A stretch of 64,000 nt of DNA from Nannocystis pusilla (GTDB lineage Bacteria > Myxococcota_A > Polyangia > Nannocystales > Nannocystaceae): the NCBI RefSeq assembly GCF_026626665.1, contig NZ_JAPNKE010000002.1, positions 11,304,001 to 11,368,000 of the forward strand, given 5' to 3'. The notes below the pieces were generated by a model. That model was not told the origin of the DNA. It saw only the letters and a list, made by a program, of their open reading frames with translations, and searched no databases. Positions 57,369-64,000 of the stretch are shown here, one piece after another (positions within the stretch are counted from its first letter, which is position 1; every line of letters begins with the position of its first letter). The position numbers and the translations under genes are program-made.

Positions 57369-57932
57369 TCACGGCGGGTACAACGGCTCGCTGCAAGTCT
57401 GCTTCGTGACGACCCTGCGCGGGCGCTGCACGACGATCTCGACGGCCGCGGGGTCGATCGCGCCGAGCGAGCGGACCGAGGTCGGATCGGGCGGCACCTG
57501 GTGGCCGCAGCCCTGGATGCAGGTGCCGCGCTTGAAGACCTGACGAAACTCGACTTCGGGGAGCACGACGGTGATCGACCAGCCGTCCTCGCTGCGGCGA
57601 TAGCGGTGCTCGGCGGCGACGAGGCAGCCGCACGACTCGTCGTGGGCGCACGGCTGTTCGAGGAAGCCGAGCTCGTCGCTGCCCTCGCGGACGACCAGCC
57701 GCGGGTCGACCTCGGAGACGCGCCAGCGCGGCGGGCCGGGCTCCTGGCCTGGCGGGAAGTATTGATCGACGATCGGCGGCACGTCGCCGGATTGTGGGGG
57801 GACTCCGGAGCTTGCACTCGCGTCCGCGGGCTCGTCGGCGCGGTCCTCGGCGAGCGCGACGGGCTTGGCGTGGGTACACGCGCCGGCCGTGACCAGCGCG
57901 AGGAGCAGCGCGTACCGAAGAGCGCGGGGCAT
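57369..57932 (-). CDS. Small Cys-containing lipoprotein
   Basis: This 187-residue protein has signal MPRALRYALLLALVTAGAC, a short acidic linker and a domain with ELGFLEQPCAHDESCGCLV and FKRGTCIQGCGHQVPPD. Paired Cys suggest disulfides. I recall no family. It converges with the hydrolase gene at 57232 across a 136-bp gap. Confidence 0.65.
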   Translation of the reverse strand: MPRALRYALLLALVTAGACTHAKPVALAEDRADEPADASASSGVPPQSGDVPPIVDQYFPPGQEPGPPRWRVSEVDPRLVVREGSDELGFLEQPCAHDESCGCLVAAEHRYRRSEDGWSITVVLPEVEFRQVFKRGTCIQGCGHQVPPDPTSVRSLGAIDPAAVEIVVQRPRRVVTKQTCSEPLYPP

Positions 57933-58025
57933 GCGACGAGGGTAAGAGATCGGCGGTTCGGTCGCCAGCGAGGTGCCGGGGGGGCGAATGACGGCACCGC
58001 GAGCGAGGACGAAGGGGTGGCGTGG

Positions 58026-58057
58026 TATGTCTATTGATACATGTCTCATGAGGCATG
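58026..58057. repeat. CATG-N10 array, two spacers
   Basis: TATG 58026, CATG 58040 and CATG 58054; spacers TCTATTGATA and TCTCATGAGG. The TATG/spacer-ATA change is again compensated. It lies between divergent genes starting at 57932 and 58164. Confidence 0.85.
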
Positions 58058-58163
58058 TGGAGATCGACGTTCGGGCCGGCCACGAGGTGCGCGTCCGGGA
58101 GCGCTCGGTCGGGAACCTCCGCGTTTGCATCACGCCGCGTCTCACGTATCCTGCGGCGACCGC

Positions 58164-59238
58164 ATGGGCCGAGCATCGCCTCTCGCTGCGCGCCGGGGCT
58201 CCTGGGCCTGGGCCTGGGCGTGAGCGCCCCGGCGAGCACGCGGGCCGCGGCGCTGCCGACGATCGAGTGGGACGCGCCCGCGGGGTGCCCCGACGCCGAG
58301 GTGCTGCGGGCCGAGATCTCCCGCCACCTCGACCCCGCGGCCGCGGCGGCGGCGACGGGGAGCATCCGCGTGCAGGCGCGCCCGGACGGCGCGGGCTGGC
58401 ACGTGGCCGTCGCCATCGCCACCGACGGGCGCACGCAGGAGCGCACGCTCGCGGTCGCCACTGCGACGCGGCCGTGCGCGCGGCGGCGTTCGTGATCGCG
58501 ATCGCGGTCGATCCGGCGCGCCGCGAGCCGGAGGACGTCGTGCCCACGCCGCCCGACCCGTCGCCGCCCACGCCGAAGCCCGGGCCGGAGCCGAAGGCCG
58601 AGGCGGAGCCGAAGGCCGAGGCGGCCAGCGACGGTGGACCGGCGCCCGCCCTCGCGGAGGACGAGGCGCTGCCCGCCGACGCGCCGCTGGCACCCGCCTC
58701 GCAGGCGCGGCGGCGGCGAGCGGTCCGCGGGCTGGTGTACGTGGGGCCGGGGGTGCAGGTGGGTATGCTGCCGGTCCAGGCAGGGCTGGCAGTGGGGGCC
58801 GGGCTGGCGTGGCCGCGGGCGCGGCTGACCCTGGGCTATGCGCGGTGGTTCACGACCGAGGTGCAGCGACCCGGCGAACCGCCGTACGGGGCCGAATTCG
58901 CGGTCCACGCCGGGCAGCTGCGCGGCGGCCCGGTGCTGCGCGCGGGGCCGCTGGAGCTGCCGCTGCAGGCCGGCCTCGAGCTGGGCGCCCTGCAGGCCGT
59001 GGGCGTCGGCGGCGAGCCGAACTACGCGGCCGCTGCGCTGTGGGGGGCGGCGACCGTGGGAGCCGGACTGATGTGGGCGCCGCGGGCGTGGCGGGGCTTC
59101 TTCGCGGTGGGGCTGCTGGCCGAGGCCGCGTTCGCGCTGCGCCGCCCGCAGTTCGTGTTCGAGGGCGACCGCGAGGTGGCCCGCGTCGGTCCGGCGGCCT
59201 TCCGCGGGTTCCTGCAGGTCGAGGCGCGGTTCCCGTGA
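58164..59238 (+). CDS. Secreted repeat-linker protein of unknown function, two frame breaks
   Basis: ATG 58164 opens a signal peptide that needs one more G in the G4 run 58195-58198 to read LLGLGLGVSAPAS. A second base is missing at 58461; adding one C gives VATCDAAVRAAAFVIAIAVD. With both the protein has 358 residues: a mature N-terminal domain (IEWDAPAGCPDAEVLRAEIS), a Pro/Glu/Lys/Ala linker (PKPGPEPKAEAEPKAEA), and a C-terminal beta-rich domain with Gly/Ala-rich strands (VGPGVQVGMLPVQAGLAVGA) that looks like an outer-membrane barrel or surface sheet. It precedes an ECF sigma factor gene by 73 bp. Confidence 0.68.
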
Positions 59239-59311
59239 GCGATCGCGCGCGCGCGAAAAAATCGTGCGCCGGGGTTAATGCGATCGGGCGTCGGCGGAAA
59301 AGATCGGCCTG

Positions 59312-59893
59312 GTGAGCAAGACGCTCGACACGCCCCTGACGTCCGCCGAGTTCGCGGCCGACGTCGACTGCGGCGCGCCGAGCCTGCGCGAGGTGTTCGC
59401 CCGCCACCTCGGGACGGTGTGGCGGATCGCCCGGGCGTTCGGGGTGCCGGCCGACGAGGCCGACGACGTCGCCCAGGAGGTGTTCCTGGTGGTGCACCGG
59501 AAGCTTCACACGTTCCAGCCGTCCCGCTCGCTGCCGGCGTGGCTGTTCGGGATCACCCGCAACGTGGTGCTGATGCGCCGCCGGGCCCACACGCGACGCG
59601 AGCGGCGGCTGTCCGCGGTGGAGCCGCCGCCGGCGCCGCGCGAGCCCGAGGCGTCGTTCGAGCTGCGCCAGGCGGCCGCGTTCATGCAGGAGTTCCTCGA
59701 CGGGCTCGACGAGGACAAGCGCCTGGTGTTCCTGCTCGCCGACGTCGAGGGGATGACGGCGTCGGAGATCGCCGAGGCGCTCGAGATCCCGCTGGGCACG
59801 GTGTTCTCGCGGCTGCGGGCCGCGCGGCTCAAGCTCGAGCAATTCAGCCAGCGCCTGCGCGCTCGCCCCGTCCGGAGGCCGCATGACCGATGA
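59312..59893 (+). CDS. ECF RNA polymerase sigma factor
   Basis: This 193-residue protein has sigma-2 (FARHLGTVWRIARAFGVPAD, DDVAQEVFLVVHRKLHTFQP, LPAWLFGITRNVVLMRRRA) and sigma-4 (LDEDKRLVFLLADVEGMTAS, EIAEALEIPLGTVFSRLRAA), with a short linker as in ECF factors. Start is GTG 59312. The stop overlaps the ATG of the next gene, whose product has one membrane helix and no Zn-finger; that pairing suggests a sigma/anti-sigma couple. Target promoters not identified. Confidence 0.9.
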   Translation: MSKTLDTPLTSAEFAADVDCGAPSLREVFARHLGTVWRIARAFGVPADEADDVAQEVFLVVHRKLHTFQPSRSLPAWLFGITRNVVLMRRRAHTRRERRLSAVEPPPAPREPEASFELRQAAAFMQEFLDGLDEDKRLVFLLADVEGMTASEIAEALEIPLGTVFSRLRAARLKLEQFSQRLRARPVRRPHDR

Positions 59894-60668
59894 ATCGACG
59901 TCCGCCCGCGCGCTGATCGCCGCGTACAAGTCCTGCGCGCGCCCGTCGGCCGCCGCGGAGGCGCAGCTGTGGGCGACGCTCGCGGCGGCCGAACGCGCCG
60001 AGAAGCAGCGCGACCGCAGGCCGACGCCGAGCCTGGCGCCGTGGCTGGCGCTGGCGGCGTGCCTGCTGCTGCTCGCGGCCTGGCAGCTCGACCTGGCCGG
60101 GATGTTCGCTTCGGGACATGTTCTAAAAGACATGCGAGATCAGGCCGCGTACGACGCCGCGGAACCTGTGCCGCAGGAGGCGCGCACGCGCGAGGAGGCG
60201 GCCGGCGGGGTCCGCTGGCGCGAGACCGTGCGGCCGGAGTCGGGGCCCGCTGCGGTGCCGACGGGGCGCCAGCGGCCGGCGGGCGCTGCTCGCGGCGCGC
60301 AGCGGACGAGCAAGGTCGTCGCCGACGAGCCGGGGCTCGCGACGGACAGCGACGCGGTCGCCGACGGCGATCGCGTGCTGGCCGAGATGGCGCTGCTGCA
60401 GGAGGCCCAGGCGGCGCTGCGCAGCGGTCAGCCGGCGGCGGCGCTGAGGGTGCTCGAGCGCCACGCGCAGGACTTCGCGGCCGGCAGCATGACGGAGGAG
60501 CGCCAGGCGCTGCGCGTGCTGGCGCTGTGCGCGGCCGGCGAGGTGGCGCGCGGGGCCGACGAGGCGGCGGTGTTCCTGGGCGCTCACCCGCGCTCGACCT
60601 ACGCCGCGCGGGTGGCCTCGGCGTGTCTCGATGGACATGTCTCGAAAGACACTTCAGAGGCGCGGTGA
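59883..60668 (+). CDS. Probable anti-sigma factor, single-pass membrane protein with CATG repeats in frame
   Basis: This 261-residue protein overlaps the sigma gene by 11 bp, so the two are coupled. A ~55-residue cytoplasmic part (MTDESTSARALIAAYKSCAR) precedes one membrane helix (WLALAACLLLLAAWQLDLA, about 57-76). A low-complexity periplasmic linker and TPR-like helices follow (AQAALRSGQPAAALRVLERH). No HxxxCxxC zinc motif is seen, so the anti-sigma role is inferred from position. Two CATG-N10 repeats lie inside the coding sequence: 60117-60134, coding GHVLKDM next to the membrane helix, and 60622-60653, coding CLDGHVSKDTS just before the stop. Confidence 0.75.
   Translation: MTDESTSARALIAAYKSCARPSAAAEAQLWATLAAAERAEKQRDRRPTPSLAPWLALAACLLLLAAWQLDLAGMFASGHVLKDMRDQAAYDAAEPVPQEARTREEAAGGVRWRETVRPESGPAAVPTGRQRPAGAARGAQRTSKVVADEPGLATDSDAVADGDRVLAEMALLQEAQAALRSGQPAAALRVLERHAQDFAAGSMTEERQALRVLALCAAGEVARGADEAAVFLGAHPRSTYAARVASACLDGHVSKDTSEAR
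60117..60134. repeat. CATG-N10-CATG inside coding sequence
   Basis: CATG TTCTAAAAGA CATG, read in frame as HVLKDM-type residues directly after the membrane helix of the putative anti-sigma factor. Clearly the same family as the intergenic units. Confidence 0.85.
60622..60653. repeat. CATG-N10 units at a 3' coding end
   Basis: CGTG TCTCGATGGA CATG TCTCGAAAGA CACT, 14-bp period, covering codons near the C-terminus of the putative anti-sigma factor. The first boundary pairs CGTG with CACT-like sequence only partly. Confidence 0.8.
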
Positions 60669-60741
60669 AGTCGCCGGTCGCGACGCCCGATAATTTTATT
60701 AATGCGATGAGCGACCGGCGGCCAATCTTCGCGTGAGGACC

Positions 60742-61755
60742 ATGAGCATGCGAATCGTTTCATCTCCATTCATCACACGCGCGGCGGGGCTGCTGCTCGG
60801 CGGGCTCTCGCTCGTCGCCTGCGACCCGAAGATCTTGCTCGGCGAATTCGGCGACACCGAGAGCTCGGGCAGCGGCGAATCGGAGGGGCCGAGCTCCGAC
60901 GTGGGCACGGAAGGACAGAGCTCGGGCGGCAGTCAGGGCTCGGGCGGCACGGAGGGGCAGAGCTCGAACGCCACCGAGGGGCAGAGCTCGAGCGGGGGCT
61001 CCGGCGAATCGCAGTCGGGGACCGGGCAGACCGGGGAGACGGGCGAGACGGGCGAGACCGGCACCACCACCGAAGGCGACACCGGCGAGCCCGCGTGCGA
61101 CGCGTGGGCGCAGGACTGCCCGAACGGCCAGAAGTGCGCGCCGTACTACGACGGCGGACCCGGCCCGTCGTATAACGCGTGGCATTGCGTCGACCTCGAC
61201 CCGACGCCCGAAGAGGTCGGCGATCCCTGTCACATCACCGGTGATTTCTTGAGCGGCGAGGACGACTGCGAGATCGGGGCGATGTGCTGGGACGCCGACC
61301 CGGAGACCCTCGAGGGCACCTGCGTCTCCTTCTGCCAGGGCTCGCCGGAGGCTCCGACCTGCGCCGCCGGCAGCCAGTGCGCCGTGCTCAATGACGGCGG
61401 CCTGAACGTCTGCCTGCCGGGCTGCGACCCGCTCCTCCAGGACTGCGCGGGCGCCGACCTCTGCATCCCGCTGCCCGACACCGACAGCTTCGTCTGCGTC
61501 CTCGACGCCAGCGGCGCCGAGGGCCAGGAGTTCGACCCCTGCGAGTTCGCCAACGCCTGCGACAAGGGGCTGATCTGCGCCGACCCGTCGGCGGCCAGCG
61601 AGTGCGACCCGATGGCGGCCGGCTGCTGCATCCCGTTCTGCGACCTGGACGACCCCGACTCCTGCCAGGGGGTCGATCAGGAGTGCCTGCCGTGGTTCGC
61701 GCCGATGCAGGCGCCGCCGGGCTACCAGAACGTGGGCGTGTGCGGCCTGCCGTGA
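60742..61755 (+). CDS. Cys-rich surface lipoprotein with Gly/Ser/Thr/Glu linker
   Basis: This 337-residue protein has lipobox LSLVAC (start ATG 60742 with AGGA). Then come ~90 residues of Ser/Gly/Thr/Glu repeats (EGQSSGGSQGSGGTEGQSS, GETGETGETGTTTEGD), then about 210 residues with more than 20 Cys in regularly spaced units (CPNGQKCAPYYDGGPG; CEIGAMCWDAD; CAAGSQCAVLNDGG). This is the Nannocystaceae-type surface lipoprotein plan. The ECF sigma/anti-sigma pair lies 73 bp upstream on the same strand and may control it (inference). Function unknown. Confidence 0.82.
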   Translation: MSMRIVSSPFITRAAGLLLGGLSLVACDPKILLGEFGDTESSGSGESEGPSSDVGTEGQSSGGSQGSGGTEGQSSNATEGQSSSGGSGESQSGTGQTGETGETGETGTTTEGDTGEPACDAWAQDCPNGQKCAPYYDGGPGPSYNAWHCVDLDPTPEEVGDPCHITGDFLSGEDDCEIGAMCWDADPETLEGTCVSFCQGSPEAPTCAAGSQCAVLNDGGLNVCLPGCDPLLQDCAGADLCIPLPDTDSFVCVLDASGAEGQEFDPCEFANACDKGLICADPSAASECDPMAAGCCIPFCDLDDPDSCQGVDQECLPWFAPMQAPPGYQNVGVCGLP

Positions 61756-61809
61756 CGCCGCGGGTCGCTTGAGCGCCGCGGGGGCGCGCGGGTATCGTCG
61801 CGTCACCGC

Positions 61810-62436
61810 ATGTACACGCTCTATTACTCGCCCGGCTCGGCCAGCATGCTGGTCCACCTGCTCTTGCTCGAGATCGGCGCGCCGCACGAGCTGCGTCGCG
61901 TCGACCTCGACGCCGGGGCCCAGCGCGACCCGGAGTATTTGCGCCTCAACCCGGGCGGGGTGGTGCCGACGCTGATCGTCGACGGCGCGCCGCGCTGGGA
62001 GACGGCGGCGCTGGCGTTGCTGCTGGCCGAGCGCCACCCCGAGGCGAACCTCGCCCCGCCGTCGGGTTCGCCGGCGCGGGGCGATTTTTTGCAATGGATG
62101 CTGTACCTGGCGAACTCGCTGCAGCCGGCGTTTCGCTGGTGGTTCTATCCGGAGGCCGAGGGCCCCGAGGGCGAGGCGGTGCTGGCCGCGGCGCGCCGGC
62201 GGATCGAGGCGGCGTGGGACCGCCTCGACGCGCACCTCGGCGCGGCCGGGCCGTACCTGCTCGGGGCGGAGGTCAGCGCCGCCGATCTGTACGCGACGAT
62301 GCTGATGCGCTGGTCGCGGAAGATGCCGCGGCCGGCCACCGAATGGCCGCACCTGGCGGCGCTGGCCGGGTGCGTGAAGGCGCGGCCGAGCTGGCGGCGC
62401 CTGTACGCGATCGAGGGCCTGACCGAATGGGCGTGA
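61810..62436 (+). CDS. Glutathione S-transferase family protein
   Basis: This 208-residue protein has an N-terminal thioredoxin-like domain, MYTLYYSPGSASMLVHLLLL with the Ser of the beta-class type, the cis-Pro in LNPGGVVPTLIVDG, and the WETAALALLLAERHP signature. A C-terminal helical domain (LQWMLYLANSLQPAFRWWFY; AADLYATMLMRW) completes the fold. It probably conjugates or isomerises with glutathione or another thiol. Normal length; cytoplasmic. It is 54 bp after the lipoprotein gene and may be in the same transcript. Confidence 0.9.
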   Translation: MYTLYYSPGSASMLVHLLLLEIGAPHELRRVDLDAGAQRDPEYLRLNPGGVVPTLIVDGAPRWETAALALLLAERHPEANLAPPSGSPARGDFLQWMLYLANSLQPAFRWWFYPEAEGPEGEAVLAAARRRIEAAWDRLDAHLGAAGPYLLGAEVSAADLYATMLMRWSRKMPRPATEWPHLAALAGCVKARPSWRRLYAIEGLTEWA

Positions 62437-62457
62437 GCGCCGCGTGCGCGCGCGCGA

Positions 62458-62712
62458 GATGTCCTGAAGGACATGTTCTCATGAACCGCGCGGTGATTCG
62501 GGACGCGCGCCTCGAAGGATGTCTCGCGGACATGTGCAGCCGCAGGAGGCGTGAGGCTGCGGCCGAGCTGCGCGCGCGGAGGCCCACCGTGACGACGTGA
62601 GCGCCGCGCGGAGGCGGTTCAGGAGGACGTGCGACGGCGGTAGCGAGCTGTCCTTGTGGACATGTGGCCCCTCGTCGCGCGGCGGGCCCGGGGACATGTT
62701 TTAAAGGACATG
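62458..62712. repeat. Four CATG-N10-type loci between convergent genes
   Basis: GATG TCCTGAAGGA CATG (62458-62475, consensus spacer); GATG TCTCGCGGA CATG (62518-62534, one base short); GCTG TCCTTGTGGA CATG (62647-62664); CATG TTTTAAAGGA CATG (62695-62712). All lie in the gap between the GST and SigJ stops, the last directly against the SigJ stop. Confidence 0.85.
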
Positions 62713-63597
62713 TCATTCGTCGAGGCCGCCGAGGTCGAGCCGCGCCAGCCGCTCGGGGTCGACGAGCGCGTCGATGGCGGCGATCTTGCCGCCGGTGACG
62801 GTGAAGCTCATCACCGAGAACGGGCGGCCCTCGGGGGCGACGACGGCCCCGGCGACGCCGTTGACCAGAGCAGGGCGGGCGAACGGGGCCAGCGCGGCGA
62901 AGCCGAGCGAGTGCTCGGCGACGGCTCGCGGACCGCGGGCGACCACCGAGACGTCGGCGCGAGCGGTGCCGCCGTCGGCGCGCAGAACCACGTCGGGGGC
63001 GAGCAGGGCGACGAGGGCGCCGAGGTCGCCGGCGCGCGTGGCCGCGAAGAAGGCGGACACGACCTCGCGCTGCCGGGCCAGGTCGGGGTCGGGCACGGGC
63101 GCCGCGTCGCGCACGCGCCGGCGCGCGCGGCTGGCGAGCTGACGCGCCGCCTCGGGGGTGCGCCCGACCATCGCGGCGATGTCGCCATACGAGACGCCGA
63201 AGCTGTCGTGCAGCACGAACGCGAGCCGCTCGGCGGGCGCGAGCTCGTCGAGCACGACCAGCAGCGCGAGCCCGACGGACTCGGCCAGCAGCGCCTCGCG
63301 CTCGGGATCGACGCCGTCCTCGCGCCGCACGATCGGGTCGGGTACGTGCGGACCCAGCGGCTCCTCGCGCCGGGTGCCGCGCGAGCGCAGCAGGTTGAGG
63401 CAGATCCGCGCGACCACGGTGGTGAGCCAGGCGCGCAGGTTGTCGACGGCGCCGACGTCCGCCCGGCTCAGCCGTAACCAGGCCTCCTGCACGGCGTCGT
63501 CGGCCTCGCTCAGCGAGCCGAGCATGCGGTAGGCGACGCCTCGCAGGTGGTCGCGGTGGGCCTCGAATCGGGTCGCCAGCCTGTCGCGCTGTTCCAT
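62713..63597 (-). CDS. sigJ: SigJ-type ECF41 RNA polymerase sigma factor
   Basis: This 294-residue protein has sigma-2 (FEAHRDHLRGVAYRMLGSLS, EADDAVQEAWLRLSRAD, LRAWLTTVVARICLNLLRSR), sigma-4 (LAPAERLAFVLHDSFGVSYG, DIAAMVGRTPEAARQLASRA) and a C-terminal SnoaL-like domain (AATRAGDLGALVALLAPDVV). This is the ECF41 plan, where the C-terminal domain replaces an anti-sigma factor. The ATG at 63597 has weak upstream signal. It is divergent from the gene at 63717, a frequent ECF41 partner position. The stop abuts a CATG-N10 unit. Confidence 0.93.
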   Translation of the reverse strand: MEQRDRLATRFEAHRDHLRGVAYRMLGSLSEADDAVQEAWLRLSRADVGAVDNLRAWLTTVVARICLNLLRSRGTRREEPLGPHVPDPIVRREDGVDPEREALLAESVGLALLVVLDELAPAERLAFVLHDSFGVSYGDIAAMVGRTPEAARQLASRARRRVRDAAPVPDPDLARQREVVSAFFAATRAGDLGALVALLAPDVVLRADGGTARADVSVVARGPRAVAEHSLGFAALAPFARPALVNGVAGAVVAPEGRPFSVMSFTVTGGKIAAIDALVDPERLARLDLGGLDE

Positions 63598-63716
63598 CGG
63601 TCACGTCCCTCGGTCGCGGTGGGTCTGTTCAAAGAGAAGACCGCCGAAGTCGCGCCGACGTGACCGCGGAGCGCCGCGGGCGGGGCGATTTCGGCCCGAA
63701 CACGAGGAGGATGCAA

Positions 63717-64000
63717 GTGAGGACGCTCATGATTCGCTACACGGTCCAGGCCGAGGCCGCGCCGCAGCTCGACGCGGCGGTCGAGCGCCTGTTCGCGGCG
63801 GTCCACCGCCAGCAGCCCGCCGGGGTCCGCTACTGGTACGGGCGCCTGCCCGACGGCGCGACCTACGTGGCGCTGCTCGAGCTCGACGACGGCGTCGACA
63901 ACCCGCTGCCGAGCCTGCCCGAGGGGCGGCAACTCCAGGAGGAACTACGACGCTTCGCAGCGGCGCCGCTGCCGGAGGTGGTGACGGTGCTCGGGTCGTA
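63717..64000 (+). CDS. ABM-like small protein, SigJ partner, 3' end at window edge
   Basis: The GTG at 63717 has AGGAGG at perfect spacing and reads MRTLMIRYTVQAEAAPQLDA. The 94 codons visible include VRYWYGRLPDGATYVALLEL and NPLPSLPEGRQLQEELRRF, matching small alpha+beta-barrel (antibiotic-biosynthesis-monooxygenase-like) proteins that I often recall beside SigJ-type sigma factors. The end is uncertain because the last bases TA may begin the stop codon. It was probably activated by SigJ (inference from position). Confidence 0.75.
   Translation, partial: MRTLMIRYTVQAEAAPQLDAAVERLFAAVHRQQPAGVRYWYGRLPDGATYVALLELDDGVDNPLPSLPEGRQLQEELRRFAAAPLPEVVTVLGS

Overview
This 64 kb window is very GC-rich DNA with near-uniform G/C in third codon positions. 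It looks like a myxobacterium of the Nannocystaceae type (Nannocystis/Plesiocystis relatives). The evidence is many small Cys-rich lipoproteins with Ser/Thr/Gly low-complexity linkers, serine/threonine kinases fused to TPR or AAA/GAF/STAS modules, a MopE-like secreted protein with a MYXO-CTERM-like tail, AgmX-type and OmpA-type lipoproteins, and a plesiocin-type graspetide locus. No rRNA, tRNA, CRISPR or insertion sequence was seen.

Layout. 1-3037 (-): two coupled genes of unknown function, the second a lipoprotein cut by the window edge. 3534-9713 (-): a graspetide (omega-ester RiPP) operon: a 73-residue precursor with four TTxxxxEE cores, an ATP-grasp ester ligase, a membrane adaptor, a C39-peptidase ABC exporter, a lipoprotein adaptor and a histidine phosphatase. 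10.4-18.7 kb: OmpA-like lipoprotein, a protein with a histone-H1-like tail, a Sel1/AgmX-like lipoprotein, an aberrant cytochrome-like lipoprotein, a peptidase E-like protein and a 750-residue secreted DUF11/MopE-like protein. 19.3-33.1 kb: polA, LRR protein, secreted phosphoesterase, kinase-TPR protein and small hypotheticals. 33.7-36.8 kb: a Tat-secreted DUF1552 protein, a compositionally atypical gene and a DUF1552 remnant. 36.9-43.3 kb: lipoproteins, small membrane proteins, a PI-PLC/ricin-lectin protein, a TPR protein, two overlapping DEDDh exonucleases and a duplicated exonuclease tail. 43.4-55.8 kb is signalling: PAS-STAS protein, sodium/solute symporter, multi-PAS histidine kinase, Fis-like mini-regulator and a 1,690-residue kinase-AAA-GAF-STAS protein. 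56-64 kb: serine beta-lactamase-like hydrolase, lipoproteins, an ECF sigma/anti-sigma-like pair, a GST and a SigJ (ECF41) sigma factor with a divergent partner.

Two signals cut across the window. First, about 25 loci, mostly between genes, carry a 14-bp-period palindromic repeat, CATG-N10-CATG with consensus spacer TCCTGAAGGA. It occurs as single hairpins or arrays of up to five spacers, and the spacers stay self-complementary while varying in sequence. Some copies supply start or stop codons and some lie inside coding sequence. I know no described family that matches it. Second, at least 14 reading frames are broken by what are always deletions: one base in a short homopolymer or one CG/GC unit in a dinucleotide run. 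They hit polA and several large otherwise intact genes, which points to consensus errors in the assembly. I therefore annotate these as single genes with a noted frameshift rather than as pseudogenes.
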